64,000 nt of DNA from a bacterium (GCA_028712895.1 JAQTPL010000003.1:1-64000), one strand, 5' to 3'. Counted from the first letter of the stretch, positions 41,522-51,975 are shown. The notes: generated by a model not told the origin, from the sequence alone. A program made the numbers and translations.

Positions 41522-43231
41522 TTAGGTTACCCTAAGCACTTCGTCCAGGCTGGTGACTCCCTGCAACACTTTGCTCCATCCATCCATGCGCAGGGTTTTC
41601 ATCCCCAGCGCAATTCCCTTTTCCCTGATAGTGCTGACTGCTCCCCGTTCCAGGATCACTCTTCTAATATCGTCGTTGATCATCAATAATTCATAAATAC
41701 CGGTACGCCTCTTGTATCCCATATGATTACAGTGATCACAGCCGTCTTCAGCGGCCCGATAAATAGTCAAGTTTTGAGAATTAGCAGCGTTTACTTCCAT
41801 TTCGTCCAGGATCTGCTGGTCAGGATGGTACGCTATCTTACAGTGGGGGCATAATACCCGGACCAGCCTCTGCGCCAAAGCCGCTTCCACTGAAGAAGAA
41901 ACCAGGTATGGAGCGATACCCATATCGATCAAGCGGGTGATCGCGCCGCAGGCATCATTGGTATGCAGCGTGCTGAAAACCAGATGCCCAGTCAGGGAAG
42001 CACGGATAGCGATCTCCGCTGTTTCCGGATCCCGGATCTCTCCGACCATGATTATATTGGGATCCTGCCTTAGGATCGAACGCAACCCTTCGGCAAACGT
42101 CAGGCCGATCTTGGGCTTGACCTGGATCTGGTTTATGCCTCCTAATTGATACTCTACGGGATCCTCGATGGTAACGATCATTTTCTCCTGCGAGTTGATC
42201 TTATTCAAGCACGCATAAAGTGTGGTTGTTTTCCCGCTGCCTGTCGGCCCGGTCACCAGGACTATGCCATGCGGTATCTTGATCAATTTTTCGATGTTCT
42301 TCAGATCGCTCTCCTGCACCCCCAGCTGTTCCAACCCCAGCAACACCCGGTTGCGCGGCAATATTCTCAGGTCCACGCTCTCGCCCCAAATGGTCGGAAT
42401 GGTGGAGATGCGGATATCGATCTCTTCTTCCTCGAGGCGTAGTTTTATGCGGCCATCCTGCGGCAGTCTTTTTTCCGCGATATTTAATTCAGCCATGATC
42501 TTGATCCGGGAAACTATCGCGGCCTCAAATTGTTTGATGGCTGCCGGAGCAGAGATTCTATGCAAGACACCGTCTATGCGATAGCGAACTCGCAGTTCGC
42601 CTTCAAAAGGTTCAATATGAATGTCGGTGGCGCGGCTGTGATAAGCATCGACGATCAACTGATTAACAAATTTAATGATCGAGGCTTCATCGCCTTCTGC
42701 CTTCTTTTCCAGTTCCGCCAATTCCGCAGTAGTAGCAGTATGGATAATCGTTTCTGTCCCCTGGGTCCGGGCGATATCCTCCATAGTGTCTGCGCCAATA
42801 CCGTAATATTCTTCTATCGCTTCTTCAATCTCCTTGCTGTTGGCCAAATAGATCTTGATGTTCTGCCCTATCAACAGCCTTAATTCATCTTGTAATTGAA
42901 TATCCAAAGGATCAGAGACAGCAATCAGAATAGTGCCTTTCTCTTCCCGTAAAGGGATGATCTTATGATGAGTCGCGTATTTCACGGATACTTTTCTCAC
43001 TATGGCCAGATCCAGTTTTTCTTCACTAATCTTGATATAGGGTATATTAAAGATCTGGGAGAAAGCTTTAAATATCTGTTCTTCCTTGACAAAATTAAGG
43101 CGGAGCAAAATACGGTCTATCCGCTCGCCTTCTTCTTTCTGGATTTCCTTGGCATAGAGCCACTGCTCATCTTCAATAAACTTGTCTTTTAGGAGAAAAC
43201 TTTGCAGGCTGTTTTCCCAATTAGTAGGCAT
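41522..43231 (-). CDS. gspE: Type II secretion ATPase GspE
   Basis: Start at ATG 43231 (MPTNWENSLQSFLLKDKF); a GTG two codons earlier lies within the Shine-Dalgarno region GAGGTGAT. The 569-aa ATPase has an N1 domain, the N2 domain with SRATDIHIEPFEGELRVRYR, the Walker A GPTGSGKTTTLYACLN, the Asp box EDPVEYQLGG, Walker B IIMVGEIRDPETAEIA, and the zinc tetracysteine CPHC...CDHC typical of GspE. It powers the pseudopilus. First gene of the secretion operon, behind its own promoter. Confidence 0.96.
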   Translation of the reverse strand: MPTNWENSLQSFLLKDKFIEDEQWLYAKEIQKEEGERIDRILLRLNFVKEEQIFKAFSQIFNIPYIKISEEKLDLAIVRKVSVKYATHHKIIPLREEKGTILIAVSDPLDIQLQDELRLLIGQNIKIYLANSKEIEEAIEEYYGIGADTMEDIARTQGTETIIHTATTAELAELEKKAEGDEASIIKFVNQLIVDAYHSRATDIHIEPFEGELRVRYRIDGVLHRISAPAAIKQFEAAIVSRIKIMAELNIAEKRLPQDGRIKLRLEEEEIDIRISTIPTIWGESVDLRILPRNRVLLGLEQLGVQESDLKNIEKLIKIPHGIVLVTGPTGSGKTTTLYACLNKINSQEKMIVTIEDPVEYQLGGINQIQVKPKIGLTFAEGLRSILRQDPNIIMVGEIRDPETAEIAIRASLTGHLVFSTLHTNDACGAITRLIDMGIAPYLVSSSVEAALAQRLVRVLCPHCKIAYHPDQQILDEMEVNAANSQNLTIYRAAEDGCDHCNHMGYKRRTGIYELLMINDDIRRVILERGAVSTIREKGIALGMKTLRMDGWSKVLQGVTSLDEVLRVT

Positions 43232-43267
43232 TATCACCTCAGGCTCAGTACTTGATATTATTATTTC

Positions 43268-43297
43268 ATTATAAGGATTCTATAAGCATAAAGTCAA
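43268..43297 (-). promoter_or_regulatory. Predicted promoter of the type II secretion operon
   Basis: Minus-strand TTGACT (43292-43297) and perfect TATAAT (43268-43273) with an 18-nt spacer, about 30 nt before the gspE start codon. Confidence 0.65.
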
Positions 43298-43332
43298 GTA
43301 AAATAAAGTCGAGAAAACAACCAATAAATCCT

Positions 43333-44829
43333 TTATTTTTTCAGGTTAGCCAGCAGTCTCAGATTGGCTATCGCTACTTCGCTATATGGATCAAGAGCTA
43401 ATTCATTCTGGAATTCTTTTTCAGCCTGAACTAAATTCCCTTGGCGCAGATAGATCAAACCTAAATTATTATGCACCAGTTTTTCCTGGTGATTGAGGGC
43501 CAGAGCTTGGCGCCATGCTGCTTCTGCCCCGGCCAGGTTCCCAGCCAGGTAATACATGGCTCCCAGATTATTAAGATTAAAAGCAGACGAAGGCGAAGTT
43601 TGCGCTGCGTTGCGCCAAAAAGCAGTTTTGTCCTGAAAAACCCGGTTATGTTGAATGTTCAGGCCAGCCAAAAGCACTAGGGTCAGACCAGCGCAAATGG
43701 GTTTCCATTTGACCACAGCAAAATCCCTGAACCAGTCGAGCTCCAGGCAGACCATAAGTATACCGATAAAAGCCAGGTATATTCTATGCTCGGAGAAATT
43801 GGCTGTTTGCGAGCTGCTCTGTATGAGCGACGGTGATAAATAAAAGAGGAACCAGGCCGCGCCGAATAATATATACTTGTTCCGCCTGTGTTTTGACCAG
43901 GATAGCGCTATGACCAGGAGCGACAGGCTCAATAGACCTGGCCAAAGAGGCAGGTCCCGCATGACCGGCAGGACAGATAGCCTGAACGGGATGAATATTT
44001 TGCCGAAATAGGAAAGAAGCGCGGGGCAATTCTGCCATAAAGAGCGGAAGATCTGGAAATCGGCTGTGCCGACCAGGGCGCCCAGGACTGCGGCCCGGAT
44101 AAAGAGCCAGGGTAATATCACTGCACCCCAAAGAATAACAAAATAAATTTTAGCCATTAAGGACGTGCTCTTCCGGTAGATGAATTGCAGGTATAATAAA
44201 ATAAGCAGAGGCGTTACGATCGCATTCTCTTTAGTAAACAGGGCCAAAGCCAGCAGCAGCAAATGAGCCAGCAGAAACAGCCATTTCCTGTAGGTTAAGT
44301 AGCGTAGGAAAGCCAGGAAAGATAACAAAACGAAAATGGTCAACAGAGAATCATTGCGGCCAGGCACCCAGGCAACTGCCTGGGCCAATAGCGGATGCGC
44401 GATAAAGACCAATGAACATAACAAGGCTAAGTTCCGCCGGTACCCGAGCCTGGCCAGGAACAAAAATAAAAGGACCCCAGCTAAAAGATGTAAAATTAAA
44501 TTATCCAGGTGATAGACGAAAGGGACTGTGCCTCCCAGTAAAGCATCAATCATAAAAGAGGTCGTCAATAGGGGACGGTAATAAGAGCCCCTCAACGGCG
44601 TGTGAAAAACATCTTCTTGGAAAAACTTGGGGAGGTTGTCGGGATTACTAATATGATCATAATGATCAATAATAAGGACATTATCATCTAAATAATTAAA
44701 ATCAAAAAACAAGGCCGGTAAATAAATAAAAAAACCGACCGCTATTATCCACGCGTATGGTCGCCAGGATCGCAAAAATAACCTGGACAGCCAATTCTGT
44801 TCATTTTTTTCATCATCTTTATGTTTCAT
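43333..44829 (-). CDS. TMTC-like multi-spanning membrane protein with C-terminal TPRs
   Basis: A 498-aa protein with about ten membrane spans followed by two or three tetratricopeptide repeats (AFNLNNLGAMYYLAGNLAGA; KLVHNNLGLIYLRQGNLVQA). The loop after span 1 has FNYLDDNVLIIDHYDH and later YYRPLLTTSFMIDALLGG, HPLLAQAVAWVPGRNDSLLT; this matches the GT-C-like TMTC/'TPR membrane protein' family, some of whose eukaryotic members O-mannosylate proteins. The acidic DD of loop 1 fits a GT-C active site. Role here may be glycosylation of secreted proteins; that is inferred from the family and the nearby secretion genes. Confidence 0.75.
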   Translation of the reverse strand: MKHKDDEKNEQNWLSRLFLRSWRPYAWIIAVGFFIYLPALFFDFNYLDDNVLIIDHYDHISNPDNLPKFFQEDVFHTPLRGSYYRPLLTTSFMIDALLGGTVPFVYHLDNLILHLLAGVLLFLFLARLGYRRNLALLCSLVFIAHPLLAQAVAWVPGRNDSLLTIFVLLSFLAFLRYLTYRKWLFLLAHLLLLALALFTKENAIVTPLLILLYLQFIYRKSTSLMAKIYFVILWGAVILPWLFIRAAVLGALVGTADFQIFRSLWQNCPALLSYFGKIFIPFRLSVLPVMRDLPLWPGLLSLSLLVIALSWSKHRRNKYILFGAAWFLFYLSPSLIQSSSQTANFSEHRIYLAFIGILMVCLELDWFRDFAVVKWKPICAGLTLVLLAGLNIQHNRVFQDKTAFWRNAAQTSPSSAFNLNNLGAMYYLAGNLAGAEAAWRQALALNHQEKLVHNNLGLIYLRQGNLVQAEKEFQNELALDPYSEVAIANLRLLANLKK

Positions 44830-44863
44830 ATCGCTTTTAATATACCATAATTATGGAAAAACT

Positions 44864-44891
44864 ACAGGGGGCAGTGTTAACTGCCCCCTGT
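44864..44891 (-). terminator. Strong intrinsic terminator downstream of the fibre-like gene
   Basis: A perfect 12-bp GC-rich stem ACAGGGGGCAGT / ACTGCCCCCTGT with a 4-nt loop, followed on the minus strand by AGTTTTTCC. It separates the fibre-like gene from the TMTC-like gene. Confidence 0.88.
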
Positions 44892-44934
44892 AATATCGCG
44901 CTTCTTATTGTATCGTTGTAGGAGTGTCCTACGT

Positions 44935-46179
44935 TTACCAATATTCCAAGGTACTGCCCGTCTTAACCACTATGCCGTTAGCAGTGGCTGTTTCCGGCGC
45001 AAACCGTAAGATAACTGTGCCGCTGGCAGACGGAGTGATCACTCCTTTGATAACGGCAATATTACCGCCAGTCTCTGCCGAGTTCAAATTCGTGGCTGTG
45101 CCATTGTACGTGGTAGCATAGTCGACACTGGTATTATCTGTACCCATTGTTCCTGAAAGAGCAGCTTCAGTGCGATATGCCAGTGAGGTAAGAGCAGGTC
45201 CATTTAGCGACCAGCGCGAACCTATCGTGGTGGCCGAGCAGGTATACCTGATCAAAGCTTCAAATCTGTAGGTCTGTCCTGCGGTCACTGCAAAAGACAT
45301 CCCGGTAATATCTTGGAAAGATGTCGACGCAGTGCTGGCTACATCACTGCCTAAGACAACCAAATTCCGGTAGCTGCCGCCGCCACCGGCGGCCGTAGTC
45401 TGCGTTGTGCCATCAGGGAATTTGAATCCGCCGGTCGTAGATTCGATCGTGCCGGCAACGCTGAGCTTTTGGGCTGGGGCAGTCGTGCCTATACCGACAT
45501 TACCGTTTGAACTTAAGCGCAGTAATTCGGTAGTCGGGGTCTGGGTATCTACCCCATACTTAAATACCAATGAGCCAACCGGATTGGCAGAACCAGCCGC
45601 GGCTGACAGGAATACGTTCCAACATAGATATCTGCTGCTGCTATCACTGCTCTTCCAACCTTTTCCCTTAAAAAATATATAGGGAGAGAATTGATCGTAG
45701 GAAGCCGTGGCATCTGCATCGTTACCAAGAGAGAAAGCTTCTTGTTCAGTTTCTCTCGCGTCGTAGTAAGCATAGCGCACCGGGCTTTCAAATTGTCCGG
45801 CAGAATCCATGCTTTGTACCGGTTCCCAACTGCCGCCAGCCCTACGCAGGAAAAATCTTAAGGTTGGATTGTTCCAGGTAGTCGGGTCATTAACTATACG
45901 CCATTCCACTGTCTGGTCGGCAGAACCGGTCCAGCCATGGCCGAACAAATTGATTGACGGCGCATATTGACGAGTGCCGGAAGTCGCAGCAGTGTTGTTT
46001 TTCAGTATTAAGCCATCAGTGATCGTCTCCCCGGTAGCATCTTTCCTGATTTCCGCGCTGGCGCTTGGCGCAGTGGTGCCGACGCCGAGTTTGCCGTCGA
46101 TCAACATGTCTCCTGCTGCAAACACTTGCGTGGCTATTGCGCATAGCATCATTGCCAGTACTAAACTTTTCTTCTTCAC
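44935..46179 (-). CDS. Secreted phage-tail-fibre-like surface protein
   Basis: A 414-aa protein with a signal peptide (MKKKSLVLAMMLCAIATQVF, then AAG). It has collagen-free fibre motifs common in phage tails and bacterial surface proteins: LGVGTTAPSASAEI near the start and GNVGIGTTAPAQKLSVAGTI plus GGFKFPDGTTQTTAAGGGG in the middle. The C-terminal part (FQDITGMSFAVTAGQTYRFE; RWSLNGPALTSLAYRTEAAL; GVITPSASGTVILRFAPE; VKTGSTLEYW) is a beta domain seen in tail fibres. The start is GTG with AAGGAGG upstream. No phage genes are near, so it is more likely a cell-surface adhesin exported with the 1904-aa protein encoded just upstream. Confidence 0.72.
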   Translation of the reverse strand: MKKKSLVLAMMLCAIATQVFAAGDMLIDGKLGVGTTAPSASAEIRKDATGETITDGLILKNNTAATSGTRQYAPSINLFGHGWTGSADQTVEWRIVNDPTTWNNPTLRFFLRRAGGSWEPVQSMDSAGQFESPVRYAYYDARETEQEAFSLGNDADATASYDQFSPYIFFKGKGWKSSDSSSRYLCWNVFLSAAAGSANPVGSLVFKYGVDTQTPTTELLRLSSNGNVGIGTTAPAQKLSVAGTIESTTGGFKFPDGTTQTTAAGGGGSYRNLVVLGSDVASTASTSFQDITGMSFAVTAGQTYRFEALIRYTCSATTIGSRWSLNGPALTSLAYRTEAALSGTMGTDNTSVDYATTYNGTATNLNSAETGGNIAVIKGVITPSASGTVILRFAPETATANGIVVKTGSTLEYW

Positions 46180-46260
46180 GTTTTCCTCCTTTGTTTTATT
46201 GGTACTCTTTTAACCTCTATAATTAATCTATCACCTCCTAATAATCCTATTTTAACTATC

Positions 46261-49200
46261 TTATGGCTTCATCCTGAATCCGCCAGTCTTGGTATTAACA
46301 CTGCCTGCGGTCAAGCTTAACGTGCCGGTATTAGCCGTAACACCGGTAGTAGTAGCCCAGGAACTATCATACCCAGCCTCAATGTTCACGTTGATCGCCC
46401 GGTTGAAGGTCAAGGTTTCAGTAAAGTCCCCTTGTTGTACCTGGATCGTCTGTCCGGTCGTGGCCGCGTTGTAAGCAGCCTGGATCGTGCTGTAATACGT
46501 ACTGCCGATCCGTACTTTATCACTGCTGCCACCACTGCTCATGGTCACATAGACATCTTTCTGCACTCCGTTGTCATAGGTGATGGTCACCTTACCTGTC
46601 TGGTCCGTAGTGTAGCCAGTGTGGTCTACCGTAACTGTGATGGTATCAGACTCAGTTGTAGTCGTCCCGCTATTAGGCGAAATATTGGTGATCCACGGCT
46701 CATTTTCAGTGATCGTCCAGTTCATGGTGCCGCCGCCGATGTTGGTGATATCTACCGTGCCTGTCGTGCCTGATATTACCACATGTTCAGGAGCAGTACT
46801 ACATATTGGTTTGATATCTTTTCCTACCAGCAAGGTCACCTTGACTTTATGACTATAATTACTAGAGGTAAAAGTAATATAATCAGTGTAAATACCATTG
46901 GCCAGATTGTTCCGGCTGATATTTACCGTAATCTGAGTGCTGGATCCTGCTGACAACCCGTTGCCACTGCTGGGTGACACGCTGGTGATCCAGGAAGCAT
47001 TCTTAGCCGCTGACCAGTTGATCGCTGTGCCATCCAGTGACACATTTTTAATATAGAAGGTTTTACTAGTCTCGCTGTCGACATTGAAAAGCACTTCATT
47101 AGTACTGGTCAAGAATCTCTTGCCCAAGATGATATACGATTGCCCGCCTAAGGCTATTCCTTCGTTATTATTCTCCATAACTATGGCTAGATCGCCATAT
47201 CCGTCACCATTGAAATCGCCTGAATCGACAGGCTGGTACCAATCACAATCGCCGCCCTTCTCAGCCAAGAAGCTGGCATTGGCATCTGTATCCATATACA
47301 CATTAGACGGGAAAGAACTCCGGCCTAGGTAGATATAGTTCTCGGAAATAGCATATGCATTACCGGCCCCGGCAATCACTACTTCATCATACCCGTCACC
47401 ATTCATATCTTTGGCAATATGATGCCAAATTCCACACTCCTGGTAATATGTATAAGGTATATACTTTTCCGGGAAGGAGAAAGTCACATTAGCGTCAGCC
47501 GGTAGATTCTTGGCTGCGGTCCATTTGGTGGTAGAACCAAAAAGCGCGAAGCTGGTGCCGCCGCCACTGGATATAAGAATATCATAACAGCCATCGCCAT
47601 TGATATCACCCTCTGTTCCCGGCCATGAAGGATTAGTTTCCACGCCATTACAAATTATCGGAATTGCCACATTCAGATTGTTATATACATCCAAATCTGA
47701 TCCCCAGGTAGATTCTTTGCCAGCTTTACCGTAAATAACATAGCTATAGACCTTGCCATTCCAATCACCTGTATCTTGGTTATAACCCATCCAGATATCA
47801 TCATAACCGTCATTATCAAAGTCACCAACTTTTACTTTATCCACCCACGTATTAGATGGATTAAGCTGGCCGCTATTGTAGAACTTAGTCACATCTGGCA
47901 ATATAATATCTCCTGGACTATCAACATGCGGAGTAGTGGATGTCAACGTACAATTTTCCTGCAGATAATCGTGCCAATCAGTATCAGAACGGCCGAAAAT
48001 AACATACGCTGCCCGAATCTGGTTATCACTGCCTACGACCAGGTCATCATAACCGTCGTTGTTAAAGTCACCGGCAGCTACCACATCACCAAAATCAGCC
48101 CAAGAAATTTCAGGAGCCAGGATCACGATATCCGCATCCATAATCGTGTATTGCTGTTTCCAGCCCTCTTCTTTGCCTAAGAAGATGAAGACCGCACCAG
48201 CAGGGCTGTCTGACTGCTCATATCCAGGGAAATCCCCAGTTATGTACGCGCACTTATCGCCGATGACCACATCCTGCCGGCCATCGCCGTTGACGTCGGC
48301 CATAGCCACACCAGTGCCAAGAAACCCGGTATTATCTTCTGGTCGGCCGACACCGAAGAACCTGGTGGCGGAGGCTACGGTATCATCCATATGCCAGCCG
48401 TCTTTCTTGCCCCAGATAATATAGGCCTTACCTTTTGTATTCTGGTCCCAGGATAAAGCGCCGATGAGGATATCATCATAGCCATCGCCGTTTAAATCTC
48501 CGGTATCAATGGCTTCACATTGTTCATAATCATATTTTTCCAGACCTATATAAGAAGCGTCTACATCACTTATAGTAGCGTCTAGACAATAACGGTTATG
48601 TTGATAAGCATTAACCTTGATGTACTTCACCCCGGCTGTTCCGCCGTCTACTTTGACTATGGTTGACGTATCTGCAGTTAAACCAGTCCAATTTACAGTC
48701 AAGTCGATAAGATCAGTTTCCGTAGTCGCTGAACCATTGGTAGGATCGATCGTCAACCAACTAACTGGCATGGTTTGGGATAACGAATAACTTAATGTGG
48801 CAGTACCGCTATTCTCGACATATATTTTGCTGTCAGTATCAGGTGTTTTTATATCAATATTCTCTGGATAGGCTTTCAGCTCCGGCGCGATCGGTACGCT
48901 GACATTGATCACCTGACTACCCGAAGCAGAGCCATCATCATCATTGGCTGTGATCGTTACCGTACCAGAGTAGGTCTGTGCCGTAGTCATAGTGGATGTG
49001 TCTACCAGCACCTGTAGGACATAGTCGTCCAAGTCCTTGTACAGGTACGAACCGGTTGTGACTGCGGTCCAGGCTTCATTACTAGCATGGTTGCGGTACT
49101 TTATTGTCAGCCAACCACTACCGTTGGTGTAATTAATGTCCACTTTATATGAAAGGTATTCCCCACCATCATTTTCGATATAGAGATAACGGTCTTTACC

Positions 49201-51975
49201 TGACTGGATCTCACTGTTGCTGTAAGCCAGTACCTGCGGCTTAACGATCAGTTTAGCCTGGGTATCAGTGGACAGTACTTTGCTGTCCGGATTCCGGGCA
49301 TTGGTATTGTTGGTCACTTCAGTCGAGTCGCTGTAGGTATCAGCATCAGTGTCAGCATTCAATGGGTCTGTACCATAACGGAGCTCTTGCGCGTTGGTCA
49401 GACCATCCCCGTCAGAATCAGTATCATTGACATTGGTAACCCCGTCATTGTCAGTGTCCAGGTCTATGGCCAGGGATACTTCAGCCAGGGAATTGGCGCC
49501 AATACTCTCTTTCTTGGCTGTGCTGCTGCCATTGACTACATGTGTAACAAAAACCCATGGATCACCGCTGCCAGCAGTGGTGTACATAGTAGAGCCTATG
49601 GTCCCCAGCTTGGTACAACTGCTCAGGAACCCTACATTGTTGAACTTAGTAAAACTTAGCACATAATCATCATCATTGTTGTCGTATTGGTCTACCCAAT
49701 TGTTAAGGCTGGTATAGTCTGTAAAAGTGCCTGTTGATATCGTACGACCGGTTTTCGGATTGAGTGCTACAGATAGGATACAGGGATTGGAAACTGTATC
49801 AGTAGAGGTCAGGATGCTGTAGTTCTTGGTTAGCCGGGCATATTTAGGCGTGCCCATATAGGAAACAGCCCCACTCTCAAATACTGTCTTGAGGTAAGAG
49901 AAATTGTTGAACTTATTACGGTAATCTATTAGTGCTGGCCGGGCGGTACGGTTATACACTGTGGTAGCATTGTCCCAACGCACGTTATCTACCCAGAACT
50001 GGGTATTAGTTTCCCCTGTTCCGAGTTTAGGACCGGTGAAGGAAAAGACCATTTTCATCCTGGCTAAATTTAAGCTAGCTATATGACTGCCATCAGCGGC
50101 TACCTTAGTATTATTAGCATCCAACCAGGAAAATGAATGCCCATCAGATAGAGCGCTGATAGGGATAGTGATCTCTTGCCACGCTGTACTGGTAGCGTCA
50201 AATTCACTACAATAGCTCTCATCTAAAAAGATCAAAACAGCCTTTTCCGGACCGTTTTCATCCTCAAATTTAATACTATAGTTAGCTTTCGCCGTATCGC
50301 CAATAGCGGTCGGCGGGGTGCCGGCTTTTTGCAGCTTCAACCAGAATTTTAAATTACCACTGGCAAATTGGGATAAGTTAATAGTATCATTAGTCCTAAA
50401 TAAGCCCCAACCTCCACCCCAACTGGTGCTCCAGAGTTCAGTATACATACAACGGTGGCCTTCAGGAATAGTATTACCAGTCCCAGTCCCTCCTGTATAT
50501 GAATATTCGGGATAGGGGCTGTAGGTCTTCCTGACCCCGTAATCCGGGGAACCAGAGGCTACATAATCCGATTGGGCATTGATCTTGCCATAGCCATCAC
50601 CGCCAATCGGCAATCCCCAGGTATAAATATCCCAGGATTGAGACCCATACCTGGTTTCGCCGATCAGTCCACAGTCTGCGAAAAAAACCTGATTGATATT
50701 TCTTGTGTCTTGTTGATTTATACCCCACCATTCTTCTTGCATACAACCGTCAGGCCAGAGATATGAATTGGCTTGGCCTTCGGTATTCACCGGATAGCCG
50801 GGAGTGTTCTCATGGAGTAAAGGAGTACCACCTTTTAATTTCCACCATTCATCAACCCATTCAAACAAACAACTGCCTAATAACATATCATTGGAGTTGT
50901 TGGCTGATAGCCGAGAATGGATCTCATCCCACTGCCACGCTTCCCCTTCTTTTTGGCTGGCAATGTCTTCAAATTCTTTAGTCGAATCAGTATTATAGCG
51001 CCAGGCATCTACCCCATATTCACTGAAGAATATCGGTTTAGTCCAAGTCACGGTATCCGCGTACATTTCATAGACATTACCAAAACTCCTGCCCCGGTAT
51101 GAGTTCTCTCCGATAATATCGATATCGGTTAGATTGGCTACTCCTGCCTTATAAACCTCATAACTTGGATAATGCGGTTCACCCAGGCAGGCCACTACCG
51201 GGTGATTGGAATCATTGTTCTTGATCCAGTACGCTATGTCATTGACCGCCGTACAAGCTTCTTGGAAGGTATCATAGCGCCACATATATAATTCCTGGTC
51301 GTTGAAGTTGTAATTGAATTCATTGCCGAGCATCCACATCAGTATCGCGGGATGGTTCTTGTAGGTGGCAACGATCTTCTGGGCCAGGGCAGAATTAGCA
51401 TTAAAACCATCGACTATCATGATAACTTTGAGACCATTCTTATAAGCTTCATCTAGTACTGCCAGGCCATGGGTAACTGACTGCGAATTTAGGTCCCCGA
51501 CCGTGGCCATGCCTTCCAGCCAATCTTCCTGGTTGTCATTGTCATCATCCTGCGCCGTACCGTCAGCGTTCCAGATCACCCCGTTGGTGTCTTCGTCAAA
51601 GTACAGACTACTGTCAGTGTCTAATCCCAGGTCAGAATACAGTCTGATCGTATTGAAGCCAGCTTCCTTGATCCGGGGAAAATCGTATTGCGCCATTTCC
51701 CAGGAGCGCCGCCGGTCATCGTTTTCAAAAGGCCCTCCAGGCGGATACGTCTCTACCGGCCAGACAGTGGCTACGCTATAACACACTCCTTTAATAACAT
51801 AGTTCACTGCGGCTTTTAGGGTATTGTCTTCCCGACGGTGCTGTACCCTCATCTGCTTCCCGTTCATAGTCACTACGCTCGGACTCGCAGGCACTGTGGC
51901 CATTGCTTCCACTACCATCAGCAGAACTATCAGCATGCTAAGCGCTAACCATACGTATTTCTTCATCTGCTTCAT
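46261..51975 (-). CDS. Giant secreted multidomain glycosidase with TSP3, FG-GAP and BACON repeats
   Basis: A 1904-aa protein with a signal peptide (1-27). Residues about 50-430 are a clan A TIM barrel: FNTIRLYSDLGL, acid/base E219 in MWMLGNEFNYN, nucleophile E319 in FFSEYGVDAWR. It is closest to GH2 C-terminal barrels but has no N-terminal GH2 domains. A jelly-roll-like carbohydrate module follows (about 505-680). Then come Asp-rich thrombospondin type 3 repeats near 845 (DTDNDGVTNVNDTDSDGDG), Ig-like repeats, at least six FG-GAP repeats at about 1150-1600 (e.g. DLNGDGYDDILIG, DFNNDGYDDLVVG), two BACON domains (about 1640-1810), and a C-terminal fragment resembling a beta-helix start. SD GGGAGG upstream of ATG. 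Confidence 0.85.
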   Translation of the reverse strand: MKQMKKYVWLALSMLIVLLMVVEAMATVPASPSVVTMNGKQMRVQHRREDNTLKAAVNYVIKGVCYSVATVWPVETYPPGGPFENDDRRRSWEMAQYDFPRIKEAGFNTIRLYSDLGLDTDSSLYFDEDTNGVIWNADGTAQDDDNDNQEDWLEGMATVGDLNSQSVTHGLAVLDEAYKNGLKVIMIVDGFNANSALAQKIVATYKNHPAILMWMLGNEFNYNFNDQELYMWRYDTFQEACTAVNDIAYWIKNNDSNHPVVACLGEPHYPSYEVYKAGVANLTDIDIIGENSYRGRSFGNVYEMYADTVTWTKPIFFSEYGVDAWRYNTDSTKEFEDIASQKEGEAWQWDEIHSRLSANNSNDMLLGSCLFEWVDEWWKLKGGTPLLHENTPGYPVNTEGQANSYLWPDGCMQEEWWGINQQDTRNINQVFFADCGLIGETRYGSQSWDIYTWGLPIGGDGYGKINAQSDYVASGSPDYGVRKTYSPYPEYSYTGGTGTGNTIPEGHRCMYTELWSTSWGGGWGLFRTNDTINLSQFASGNLKFWLKLQKAGTPPTAIGDTAKANYSIKFEDENGPEKAVLIFLDESYCSEFDATSTAWQEITIPISALSDGHSFSWLDANNTKVAADGSHIASLNLARMKMVFSFTGPKLGTGETNTQFWVDNVRWDNATTVYNRTARPALIDYRNKFNNFSYLKTVFESGAVSYMGTPKYARLTKNYSILTSTDTVSNPCILSVALNPKTGRTISTGTFTDYTSLNNWVDQYDNNDDDYVLSFTKFNNVGFLSSCTKLGTIGSTMYTTAGSGDPWVFVTHVVNGSSTAKKESIGANSLAEVSLAIDLDTDNDGVTNVNDTDSDGDGLTNAQELRYGTDPLNADTDADTYSDSTEVTNNTNARNPDSKVLSTDTQAKLIVKPQVLAYSNSEIQSGKDRYLYIENDGGEYLSYKVDINYTNGSGWLTIKYRNHASNEAWTAVTTGSYLYKDLDDYVLQVLVDTSTMTTAQTYSGTVTITANDDDGSASGSQVINVSVPIAPELKAYPENIDIKTPDTDSKIYVENSGTATLSYSLSQTMPVSWLTIDPTNGSATTETDLIDLTVNWTGLTADTSTIVKVDGGTAGVKYIKVNAYQHNRYCLDATISDVDASYIGLEKYDYEQCEAIDTGDLNGDGYDDILIGALSWDQNTKGKAYIIWGKKDGWHMDDTVASATRFFGVGRPEDNTGFLGTGVAMADVNGDGRQDVVIGDKCAYITGDFPGYEQSDSPAGAVFIFLGKEEGWKQQYTIMDADIVILAPEISWADFGDVVAAGDFNNDGYDDLVVGSDNQIRAAYVIFGRSDTDWHDYLQENCTLTSTTPHVDSPGDIILPDVTKFYNSGQLNPSNTWVDKVKVGDFDNDGYDDIWMGYNQDTGDWNGKVYSYVIYGKAGKESTWGSDLDVYNNLNVAIPIICNGVETNPSWPGTEGDINGDGCYDILISSGGGTSFALFGSTTKWTAAKNLPADANVTFSFPEKYIPYTYYQECGIWHHIAKDMNGDGYDEVVIAGAGNAYAISENYIYLGRSSFPSNVYMDTDANASFLAEKGGDCDWYQPVDSGDFNGDGYGDLAIVMENNNEGIALGGQSYIILGKRFLTSTNEVLFNVDSETSKTFYIKNVSLDGTAINWSAAKNASWITSVSPSSGNGLSAGSSTQITVNISRNNLANGIYTDYITFTSSNYSHKVKVTLLVGKDIKPICSTAPEHVVISGTTGTVDITNIGGGTMNWTITENEPWITNISPNSGTTTTESDTITVTVDHTGYTTDQTGKVTITYDNGVQKDVYVTMSSGGSSDKVRIGSTYYSTIQAAYNAATTGQTIQVQQGDFTETLTFNRAINVNIEAGYDSSWATTTGVTANTGTLSLTAGSVNTKTGGFRMKP

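Noticed and set aside
44935-46179. Prophage
   Set aside because: Only the fibre-like protein is phage-like. It has a signal peptide, and no capsid, terminase, integrase or lysis genes are nearby.
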